This document shows positions 37,447 to 47,100 of a stretch of 64,000 nt of DNA, piece after piece; positions within the stretch are counted from its first letter, which is position 1; each line of letters starts with the position of its first letter. Origin of the DNA: Candidatus Gastranaerophilales bacterium (GTDB lineage: Bacteria; Cyanobacteriota; Vampirovibrionia; Gastranaerophilales; Gastranaerophilaceae); contig CALUQG010000006.1 of NCBI GenBank assembly GCA_944322855.1, positions 1 through 64,000 of the forward strand, given 5' to 3'. The translations under genes and the position numbers were made by a program. The notes under the pieces were generated by a model. It saw only the letters and a program-made list of their open reading frames with translations. It was not told the origin of the DNA and searched no databases.

Positions 37447-38655
37447 ATGACGTATCTAAATTCTTTTAATTATCCAAATGCATATTCAAAATTTTATTAT
37501 GTTCCTCAAAATAGTTTTAGCGCATCGGGCAATAACAAACCTCAAAATATTAAAAGATACGCTGATTATCCTGAACCTTTATACAAAATTAAAGAGCAAA
37601 AAGAAAACAAAGAATTGTCAACCGGCAAAGTTTTAGCAGGATTGACAGCTTTGGCTTTAATTGGTTTTGGAATTTATAAAGGAAGAAACCTGTTAAAGAA
37701 TATGCTCACTATTAAGCCTAAAGTGGATAAAAAGCCAATAATAGAAACAGTAAAAACAAATAGTGATGATGCAGCTGAAGCAGTTCAAACTGCCGCAACA
37801 TCAAAAAAATCAATAATCAATCTCGATGAAGCTGTAGAAGCAGCAAAAAAACAAAAAGATGAAGCTGCAGCAGCAACAGCTGAGACTATTACTCCAACAG
37901 GAGAAAAAGCGATAAATAATCTCGATGAAGCGGCAGAAGCAGCCGAAACTCGAGCTGCTTCAACTAATGCAGCCCAAACAATAAAAAAAGCTGCAAATGA
38001 AGCTGATGATGATATTTTATGTGTACAGCAAAGATTTGAAGAATTGACCGGCAGAAATTTAGACTTCAAAGGAGAAATATCAAGAAAAACTGATTACAAT
38101 GCAGAATATTTGAATATGGCTTTGAACTACAATGTTGATGACGCAATAATGGAAATAACCAGAAAAGCCAGATATAAAAAACTGGCAGAAACTTTGCCTT
38201 ATACTGCAAAAAAAATAAAAGAAGATCCTTCTCTGGTAGCTTTAGACGAAAAAACAACTGCATTTAAAAAAGCATTCGATAAACAGATTGAAAAAGCTAA
38301 ACCAACCGAGTTCGATTCAATTGAATTCAGAGGTGAAATTCTCTCTAAAAGTTCTCCTTTTTATAAAATGTCCTTGAACCTAAAAAAAGGTGATATTTAC
38401 GAACATACCGGATATATGTGGACTACACCGACAAAAAAATATCTCGAAAACTATGGCGGAGATATTGTTGATAAAGATATTGCGGCCCATATAAGATATA
38501 ACTTATTATTTCCTAAAGGATCTAAAATGGTTTTTCAGGATAAATGCAACTTTGCAAGAGAAACAATATTACCGGAAAATACCAAATTTAGAGTACTAGA
38601 CGTTATAAAAGATGACGATGGCAACATTGAATTTTTCATGGAAAGATTAGTATAA
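37447..38655 (+). CDS. Membrane-anchored protein with possible ADP-ribosyltransferase domain
   Basis: A 402-aa protein. One membrane segment lies near residues 60-76 (GKVLAGLTALALIGFGIY). Next come low-complexity Ala/Glu repeats (INLDEAVEAAKKQKDEAA and INNLDEAAEAAETRAAS, about 105-180). The last 110 residues have the order of motifs of the R-S-E ADP-ribosyltransferase fold: EFRGEI (Arg near 295), YMWTTPTKKYLENYG in place of the STS strand, and FARETILPENTKFRVLDV with the likely catalytic Glu near 372. The residue two before that Glu is Ala, not Gln/Glu, so target type is unclear and activity is not certain. ATG 37447 has AAGG nine bases upstream; GTG 37441 is in frame. Confidence 0.55.
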   Translation: MTYLNSFNYPNAYSKFYYVPQNSFSASGNNKPQNIKRYADYPEPLYKIKEQKENKELSTGKVLAGLTALALIGFGIYKGRNLLKNMLTIKPKVDKKPIIETVKTNSDDAAEAVQTAATSKKSIINLDEAVEAAKKQKDEAAAATAETITPTGEKAINNLDEAAEAAETRAASTNAAQTIKKAANEADDDILCVQQRFEELTGRNLDFKGEISRKTDYNAEYLNMALNYNVDDAIMEITRKARYKKLAETLPYTAKKIKEDPSLVALDEKTTAFKKAFDKQIEKAKPTEFDSIEFRGEILSKSSPFYKMSLNLKKGDIYEHTGYMWTTPTKKYLENYGGDIVDKDIAAHIRYNLLFPKGSKMVFQDKCNFARETILPENTKFRVLDVIKDDDGNIEFFMERLV

Positions 38656-38717
38656 AAATTTCAATACTCTTTATCTCACAAATGTGAAATAATCTTAATA
38701 AAGACCTGTATTTTACG

Positions 38718-38747
38718 TTGACATAGGAGTATGTTTAGGTTTTGATA
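38718..38747 (+). promoter_or_regulatory. Promoter of rpsL-rpsG
   Basis: A perfect TTGACA at 38718-38723 is followed by TTGATA at 38742-38747 with an 18-base spacer. The leader to the rpsL start is about 150 bases. Confidence 0.5.
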
Positions 38748-38807
38748 TATTTGTATCTCTATCGGGAGTACAGATTTGTGCTGAATTCTGATTTCCGAAA
38801 AAGATAT

Positions 38808-38836
38808 GACGCACGGAGCGTCGTTGCAAACTCCGT
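38808..38836 (+). promoter_or_regulatory. Alternative hairpins in the rpsL leader
   Basis: GACGC (38808-38812) can pair with GCGTC (38818-38822), or ACGGAG (38813-38818) can pair with CTCCGT (38831-38836); the two exclude each other. This could be a ribosomal-protein autoregulation site in the str operon leader. It is an inference from complementarity alone. Confidence 0.35.
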
Positions 38837-38902
38837 ATATGGCTAAGGTGTGTATGCCAAAGCTAAATGAACAATAATCAAATTTATATACAAGGAGAAA
38901 TC

Positions 38903-39277
38903 ATGCCAACAATTGCACAATTGGTAAGAAAAGAGCGTAAAAGCTTAAAAGATAAAACTAAATCACCTGCTCTTACAAACTGTCCTCAAAGAAGAGGTGT
39001 TTGCACAAGAGTTTATACAACAACTCCGAAAAAACCTAACTCAGCTTTGAGAAAAGTTGCAAGGGTTAGATTGACAAACGGATTTGAAGTTACATCTTAC
39101 ATTCCTGGTATCGGACACAACCTTCAGGAACACAGTGTTGTTCTTATCAGAGGCGGAAGGGTTAAAGACCTTCCTGGTGTAAGATACCACATCGTCAGAG
39201 GCACTCTGGATACTGCAGGTGTTGCTAACAGAGCACAAAGCAGATCTAAATACGGTGCTAAGAAAGCTAAAAAATAG
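38903..39277 (+). CDS. rpsL: Ribosomal protein S12
   Basis: A 124-aa S12 with the conserved [13 protein letters not shown] start, [18 protein letters not shown] in the decoding loop, and [14 protein letters not shown]. Lys in KKPNS is the wild-type residue at the streptomycin-resistance site. ATG 38903 follows AAGGAGAAATC; an in-frame ATG at 38867 lies before this site. rpsG follows 18 bases later; fusA and tuf do not. Confidence 0.98.
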   Translation: MPTIAQLVRKERKSLKDKTKSPALTNCPQRRGVCTRVYTTTPKKPNSALRKVARVRLTNGFEVTSYIPGIGHNLQEHSVVLIRGGRVKDLPGVRYHIVRGTLDTAGVANRAQSRSKYGAKKAKK

Positions 39278-39295
39278 TAAAGGAAGGTAAGTAAG

Positions 39296-39766
39296 ATGTC
39301 TAGAAGAAATAAACCGCCGAAAAGAATTCCGGCACCAGATGCAATATACAACAGCGTTGATATTGCAAAATTTATCAACAGATTGATGAGACGCGGTAAA
39401 AAATCTATCGCTGAAAAAATCTTTTACGAAACTATGGAAGCAATCAAAGAAAGAACCAAAGAAGATCCTATCGAAATCTTCAACAAAGCTTTCACTAACA
39501 CAACTCCGTTGCTTGAAGTTAAAGCAAGAAGAATCGGTGGTTCTACTTATCAGGTACCTGTTGAAGTTAAACCTGACAGAGGAAAAGGCCTCGCTGCTAT
39601 TTGGATGATTGATGCTGCTAAGAAAAGACATGGCAAATCAATGAAAGAAAAATTGACAGCTGAGTTTATCGATGCTTCTAACGGTCAGGGTGCAGCTTGC
39701 AAAAAACGTGAAGATACTCACAAAATGGCTGAAGCTAACAAAGCTTTTGCTCACTACAGATACTAA
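39296..39766 (+). CDS. rpsG: Ribosomal protein S7
   Basis: A 156-aa S7 with MSRRNKPPKR, the KFINRLMRRGKKSIAEKI helix and the GGSTYQVPVEVKP loop that contacts 16S rRNA. AGGAAGG precedes the start. It is the last gene of this short str operon, followed by a terminator. Confidence 0.98.
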   Translation: MSRRNKPPKRIPAPDAIYNSVDIAKFINRLMRRGKKSIAEKIFYETMEAIKERTKEDPIEIFNKAFTNTTPLLEVKARRIGGSTYQVPVEVKPDRGKGLAAIWMIDAAKKRHGKSMKEKLTAEFIDASNGQGAACKKREDTHKMAEANKAFAHYRY

Positions 39767-39785
39767 TTTTTACAAATTAGATAAA

Positions 39786-39820
39786 AAAATAGACTCTGCG
39801 ATTAATGCAGGGTCTATTTT
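39786..39820. terminator. Terminator between rpsG and deoB
   Basis: AAAATAGAC plus CTGC pair with GCAG plus GTCTATTTT (one mismatch between the two helices). T-runs on either side let it serve both converging genes. Confidence 0.85.
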
Positions 39821-39843
39821 TTATTGATTAATTTACAAAGATT

Positions 39844-41028
39844 TTATGAAATACCCAGCCATTTTTTGACTTCATCTGCAACATAAGAAAATGTTGGAAT
39901 TACACCAAGATTTCCTGTCTTAAAAGATTTATTTTTTGAATAAACCAGAATAGGAACCTGCTCTCTTGTGTGGTCTGTACCTGGAACTGTAGGGTCGCAT
40001 CCATGGTCTGCAGTAATGAACAAAACATCGTCTTCTGTCATTTTATCCATAATCTCAGGAAGAAATGCATCAATTTCTTCAATAGCTTGACCGTAGCCCT
40101 GCCAGTTGTTTCTGTGGCCGTAAAGCATATCCGTATCAACAAGATTTGTAAAAATTAGCTCGCATTCCGGTGGATTTTTATAATCAGCTATTTTTATATT
40201 ATCAAGATCAAGATTGTTTTCTACAGCTTTTAAAGTAAGTTCGAGACCTTCCTTATTAGACCCAGTATGAATAGCATGCGAAATTCCCGATTTAACAAAT
40301 ATATCTTCAATTTTTCCTATACCGACAACAATACCGCCTTTGTTTAAAATTTCGTTCAACATCGTAGGTTTGGGCGGTTCAACAGAATAATCCCGTCTGT
40401 CTTTTGATATACGGACAGGTTTTCCGTCTACCAGATGATAAGGACGGGCAATAACACGGGAAACGTTATAATCATCAACAAGTATTTCTCTCGCAATTTT
40501 ACACATATTGTACAACTCATCAAGAGGAATAACATCAACATCTACCGCTATTTGAAAAACACTGTCCGCACTTGTGTATATAATAGGGAATTTTGTTTTG
40601 TGATGTTCTTCGTTTAACTCTTCGATTATTTTCGTACCTGAGGCAGGATAATTTCCAAGAATACCGCCGCACTTTGTTTTTTCAATAAATTTATCTATAA
40701 GCTCATCAGGAAATCCTTGCGGATAGACTTTAAACGGCTTATCTAAAACAAGACCAGCAATCTCCCAATGACCGGTTGTAGTATCTTTCCCTTTTGAAAC
40801 TTCTCTCATTATGCCGTATTGAGCAATCACATCATTCTGAGGCGCAGCCCCCATTACATCCCCAAGATTGCCAATACCCATTTTTTGCATAGTAGGTATA
40901 TTAAGCCCTCCATTTGCTTTTGCAACATTACAAAGAGTATTGCACTCCGGAATATCATTATATTCTTGACAATCAGGCATTGCTCCGCAGCCCATTGAAT
41001 CTATAACAATTATAATTGCTCGCTTCAT
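39844..41028 (-). CDS. deoB: Phosphopentomutase
   Basis: A 394-aa enzyme of the alkaline-phosphatase superfamily that interconverts (deoxy)ribose 1- and 5-phosphates in nucleoside salvage. Motifs: IDSMGCGAMPDC (metal site), TTGHWEIAG (catalytic Thr region), ITADHGCDPTVPGTDHTREQ near the end. AGGAG seven bases before ATG 41028 sets the start; the longer frame runs through the upstream terminator. No other nucleoside catabolic genes are adjacent. Confidence 0.96.
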   Translation of the reverse strand: MKRAIIIVIDSMGCGAMPDCQEYNDIPECNTLCNVAKANGGLNIPTMQKMGIGNLGDVMGAAPQNDVIAQYGIMREVSKGKDTTTGHWEIAGLVLDKPFKVYPQGFPDELIDKFIEKTKCGGILGNYPASGTKIIEELNEEHHKTKFPIIYTSADSVFQIAVDVDVIPLDELYNMCKIAREILVDDYNVSRVIARPYHLVDGKPVRISKDRRDYSVEPPKPTMLNEILNKGGIVVGIGKIEDIFVKSGISHAIHTGSNKEGLELTLKAVENNLDLDNIKIADYKNPPECELIFTNLVDTDMLYGHRNNWQGYGQAIEEIDAFLPEIMDKMTEDDVLFITADHGCDPTVPGTDHTREQVPILVYSKNKSFKTGNLGVIPTFSYVADEVKKWLGIS

Positions 41029-41100
41029 TGCTTTACTCCTATTGAAATATATCAAATTTATTTTAACATATTTTACAGACAAATAATCGATTACAAAGAA

Positions 41101-41126
41101 AAATGCCTCACTAATGTGAGGCATTT
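41101..41126. terminator. Terminator of the autotransporter gene
   Basis: AAATGCCTCAC (41101-41111) pairs perfectly with GTGAGGCATTT (41116-41126), loop TAAT, with A and T runs outside. It lies 18 bases past the autotransporter stop on the minus strand. Confidence 0.9.
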
Positions 41127-41143
41127 TTTATTTTGGTTAACGA

Positions 41144-44100
41144 CTATTTTCCAACTTTCCAATTCAAACCGCCGGAGAAGCCGATACCTGTTCTTCCGCC
41201 GTTTCTGATTGTAAATTGAAGGTATCCAGAGAATCTGTCTTTGAATTTTTTCATTACACCTAAGCCATATTCAAAGTAGCAGTGTCTCATTCTTACATAG
41301 CCAAGATCAATATTTCCTGCTTTGCCGTCTACTCCGCCCATAACATTGTAAACAAGCTGAGCAGTAGCATAAAGACTAAATGTCTTTTTCTGAAGTATGA
41401 AGTTGACACCAGGAGCAACGTTCAAGCCGTTAAGCATACCTGAACTCATACTCAAGACACCGAAGTCAGAGCCCCAATTTTGTTGTCCGAATGCGTTGTA
41501 TGCAGCCATCAATGTAGGCTGGATAATGAAATCATGAGGCAATCTGATATTGTAAGCTGTTTTAGAAGCTACACCGGCAAACCAGTTACCTGTATTATCA
41601 CTTCCGTTTCCAAACTCGCCTCTAACCGTCATATCATTGCCATAGCCGCCGCCGTAAGCTAACAACGATGTCATGAAATCACCTTTATAAGCAGTACCCA
41701 TCAAACCGAGTTGAGCACCGTTTTGATACATACTTACACCGTTAAAGTGCTGGTGTGCACCATTATAACCAATGTAAGCAGTAGGAACTAACTTCCAACC
41801 GTTTTTAAGATTTACAAGTGGGAAGTCAGCACCGATTAATGAACCGTAAGCATTGTTACCAACATTCAAACCTTTAGTCATTGAAAGTGTTTCAAATGCA
41901 CCATAAGCTTTGAACCAGAGGCTTCCGTCTTTTATGCTGTATTGATACGGATCAATTTGAGGAACAGCAGCAGCATATTTGTTTGCTGTTCTTTCTTCAT
42001 CCATCAATTGTCTTGTAACCAGATTCATATGATCGAATAACAAATTGTTAACAATCAATTGATTTTGCCAAGTAGCTAAAGTAGCAACCTGACCTCTATA
42101 TTGTTGAGGATTGAGGTAAACAAGATTACCCATCAAATCAGCACCGCCTGAAGCTCCGTTTGATATAAAATATCTACCCATTGCCGTATTAGCAAGGAAA
42201 CTTGTCGGTGCATAAGTAGGTTCACCTTGACCTTCTATCTGGAATAATCTGTCAGCACTTAAGTCAAACTGAGCATCCCTTGGTGAAGCGAGGAAGTTAA
42301 TACCTGTAATCAATAACGGGCTGTCAGAAACATAATCGCCGCTGACTAATATTTGGTCTATTTTATCCTGTCTAGGATCGTAATCAAAGCCGATAGGGAG
42401 ACTACCGTCTTTCATATTTTCTACTACAAAGTCACCGCCTACTGTAATCTGATTAGCATTACCGCCAAGCAAGTTCAAAGAAGAATTTCCGCTTGTTGTC
42501 CAGTTACCACCGACAGAACCGTTGCCTGTGAATGATGTAGCTGTATTTGAAGCAGAAAGATTACCTCCGATTGTTGTATTAGCACCGTTCAGATACAAAC
42601 CGGATTGCGCACCGTCTTGAGCTTTAGCTTCAACATTGCCTGCAAATTTTGTTTGATTTGCAGAAATGTTGACTACCGCACTTGAATTATCTCCGCCGAC
42701 AACCAAGTTACCGGTTTGTCTGCCGTAAGCACCTCCCGAACCGTCATCAGCTTTATTGAAAATAACTTTGTCCTTGTTTGTAAAGTTCAAAGTACCTTCG
42801 CTTGCAACAACTTCACCTTTCATATCTATAGCAGAAGAGATATTAGTAGTTGCAAGTCCTTCTTTGTATATTGCACCACCGCCGGTGATTAACGGATTAT
42901 AGTTTATTGTCGCAGTGTCATTGATAAAGTTCAATATAGCGTTGTCATCCATAGTCAATGTAGAATCATCTTTTATGAATGCATTGTCGCCATAAGAAAG
43001 CATTGTGTCTTCACAAAGCTCAATATCTCCGTTTACACCGCTGCCATTGCTGAATCCGATATCAACAACTCCGCCGTTTTCTTTTTCAAATACAGTAGGT
43101 CCTTGCGAACCATCAAAAACAGTACCGTTTGAAAGTATCAAACCGCCGTTTTCAATTGAAATGTGTTTCAATTCATTTGTTACAACATTTCCGAATTCAT
43201 CGTATTTGGCATTGTAATACAAATCGCCCTTCATCAATTTATTAATATCGATCAATTCATTACCGGCAGCATCAAACAGTTTGTCTTCAACAAAAACACG
43301 TCCATGAGCATCTGTAGCACCACCGTCTTGAACAGAGTTTGTAACTTTCAGCTCGTTGCCGAGATAAGATCCGGCTGCCAGATGCAAGTCACCACCGGTA
43401 CCTTTATCGGCATTACCGGTAACAGTATTTTCACCGCCAAAGAATGTTGAACCTGACGCAACAGTAACTGAACCGGCGTCTTGAAGATATTTACCTTCAA
43501 AATTTGTTTGATTTCCTGAAACTGTAACACTCGGAGCATCAAGTTCTCTAGGGTCTTTAGTTACATTTATAATACCGTTACCAATTGCATTTGTATCAAA
43601 TACTGTATCTTTGCCTGCAAGAGTCAATGTAGATTGAACATTCAACTTTTCAAGGCCTGAAACTGTAGCACCAGTGCCTAATATTACATTTGCACCATCG
43701 TTTATTGTTACTACGGCATCCTCAGCAAAGCCTGAATTATCACCTCTCATTGTAACAATTGCATTATTGCCAATATTTTGAGTACCTGAGAGTTTTGCAT
43801 TTTCAAGTACACCATCAACAAATGTAAATGTTTCATTTTTCGCAACAGTTAACACATTGCCGCTGAACGAAACATCGTCTCTGTTATCAAGGTTTAAAAC
43901 AGCCTGATTATCGTTGTTCCCTGTACCTGTTAAATCGGTTGAGCCCGTAAGAGTAACTGTTTTGTTATCTGTCAAATTGGCCTGATTTTTAAATACCAGA
44001 GTACCGTTATTGATAACGTTGTTTCCGCCAAAGAATGTGGAATTATTTTCGGCAGTAACAACACCGCCTGTTTGCAGATAATCACCCTCAAATGCGTCAT

Positions 44101-47100
44101 TTATGCTTGTAGAAGCAAGAGTAACATTTCCCTGCGAAATATTAACATCACCTGTACCTTCTATTGCACCTGCGATTGTAACATTAGATTTATCAGTAAA
44201 TTCAACATATTCTTTTGTCGGATCATTTGTCAGAGTACCAATATTCAAGACAGCACCGTCTTCGATAGTAGTAACACTGCGCTCAACGATTTCTGCGCCG
44301 TCTTTGAGGTTCAAAGTACCTGTTTGAATATTATTTGTGCCTCCAAAGAATTTTCCGAATACGTTAGTTATACCGCTGCCTATCTGATTAAATACACCGG
44401 TAAATGCATTCAGATTATTTTTGGGATCGTTCAAGTTTAAAGCACCGTCGCCCTCCATAGAAACAGTACCTGCACCTTGTGCACCTGATGCAATATTAAA
44501 TTTTACATTCAGATCTTTGTCATTGTTGTTTTGAGTTTTTAAAGTAATATTACCGGTACTACTATTGGCTGAACCGACTGTTATAGTACCATTTGTAACA
44601 GCTACAACAGTATCATCGCCAATCAGCATATCGCCGTTTTCAGTAACTGTATTTTCACCTTTTAAAACAGCACCATTTGCAGTTGCATCTACAACTCCGC
44701 CTGTGATGTTATTTTTACCTGCGAAAAATGCAAAACCTGCACCCAACTTAGTTGTACCGGCACTGTGATTGTATACACCGGTATAGGTATCTTGATTTTT
44801 AGAAATAACAAGATTACCCAGACCTGTTTTATTTATATTTGCTGTTTTATTTATATTTGCATTATCACTGTTTCCTTCAACACCGATAGTCAAAGTCACA
44901 TCTTTAGTGTCATTAATAATATCGAGCGTACCGTTTGTATCAAGATCAATTCCTGCTGATGCATCAATTCTTGAACCGTCATCAAGTACAATTGAAGCAT
45001 TGTCATTAACAATATTTTCACCATATACCGCAGAATTCTCGCCAAATATAACACCAGCCGCATCTGTACCGTTTCCTATCTGGTTGCCTTCACTGCCAAA
45101 GAATTTAGCCTCATTGACCTTGTTAGCATCAACACCGCTGAAAGTTATATAACCTTCGTTGAATATAAGGCTGCCTTTAAACTCACTGTTATCAGAAGTG
45201 AATTTTAATGCATTCTTAATAGTAGTTTGATTGGAAATATAAACAACTCCGTCGCCGCTTATATCAGTACCAAAAGCACCTTTTGATTCAGTTGTTGTAG
45301 CATCAGTTTTCATTGTATCGGCTATAATATGTAATTCAGAACCTTCATTAACTTTCAATGTAGAACCGTCTTGAGCAACCGAGCCTGTTTCGAACGTAAG
45401 AGTACCATTACCTTTTTCGTTTCCTACCTCATAATGAGCTCCTGAGCCAAGACCGCCATTATCACCGAATTTCATCGTAGTTGAAATTCCTTTAGGGTCT
45501 TCTTTTTTACCATCTGTAAACAAACTGCCTTGTATTCTGACATTTGAAAGTTCAAAGCCTAGTTTCTCACCTTCTGTAGTAGTATCTCCGGTATAAACCA
45601 TGTTACCATCTTCAATAACGTACTGTTGAGAACCATCACCAAATACAAGGTTTACATTTTCACCGTCAACCACAACATTATTCACAAGTTGCGCAGTATC
45701 TCTAAAGATAAAGTTACCGTCAGAGATTGTACTGTTACCGCCAAAGAATGTGCCGGTAACTTCTGTTGTAGCACCGCCTGTCTGGCTGAATATGCCTTTA
45801 TATTCTGATTGATCACCCTCAACAATCAAATAAGTATTCTCTCCGGAAACAAGGATTACTGAATCAGTACCTTTTTTCAAGTCTGCACTGATTACAGAAA
45901 CATCGTTCGCATCAGGATCATATGTCGGCATAAGCCCGTCCATACCGGTACGGCCTTCATTGGTAACGTTTATAGTTGTTCCGCTGACATCAATCTCAGT
46001 TCCGGACAGTTCTCCACCACCTTTAAGATTTACTTTAACGTCAGCAATAGAGCTTTCTCCACCAAAGAACTTACCGTCAGTAATATCTATCTGACCGCCG
46101 GTTTGAGAATAAGACCCTTCATATCCTGACATATCACCATTGATAGTCATATCACCATTCATAGTAATACTTGCTGTTGAATCGGTACCGGTTATAGTAC
46201 CGGTTATAGTACCCTGTGAGCCGCCAAGAGTAATATCTTGATTGATTTCCAGATTACCGCCTGTAATGTTGAGCTGCGCACCCTGTGCAATTTTACTTTC
46301 GTTTGTTAATTCAACATTACCGCCTGAAATATACATTGTTCCTTCAACAGAAGAAGAGTTAATATTTACATCAGCAGCATCGGAAATATAACTAGTACCT
46401 TTTAATATTGAATTATTATTTACGTTAAGGATACCACCTGAAATATAATTTGTACCGGCAAATGATGAAACACCGGAATGGTTGCTATCACCGACGTTAA
46501 CAGTACCTGCAGATTGACTAAACTTACCGGTAAAGTTACTGTTATCACCTGTAAGATGCAGATTTACATTAGTATTCAGATTAATTTTACCTGTTGCACT
46601 ACCCGAAACATTACCGTTTATGGTTGTGTCAGTTTTGATATTCATATCACTATTTGCGAGAGTAATAGTTGAAGCTTCAATGTTTGAACCTGAATTTAAA
46701 TTCAAAACCCCACCGTTAATTGCAGCATTTTTAAAGAACCCTGATGACAAATCTGTTATGCCGTTTGTTTGTGTGAATGAGCCGTTAAATTTGTCTTGGG
46801 CTACTGAAATCGAAAGAACACCAGCACCGTCTTTTTTAATCTCAGAGCTATCATCACCTTCAATTGCAATATTTAAAGCAGTTGTCAACTGGCTGTTAGT
46901 GTCGGTCGTCGCATCACCAAATGTCAATACACTGTTTTCTGATAGTTTTACGGTTGTCGCCACATCAAAACCAGCACCGTCATGTATTAAAGCCTTTGTG
47001 TTCTCCCAGTCATTTTTACCGGCAACTAATGTACCGCTGTCGAATGTAAGATCTACCTTGTTTAAAGAATTTGTTCCACCAAAAAACGTAGCCTGATCAA

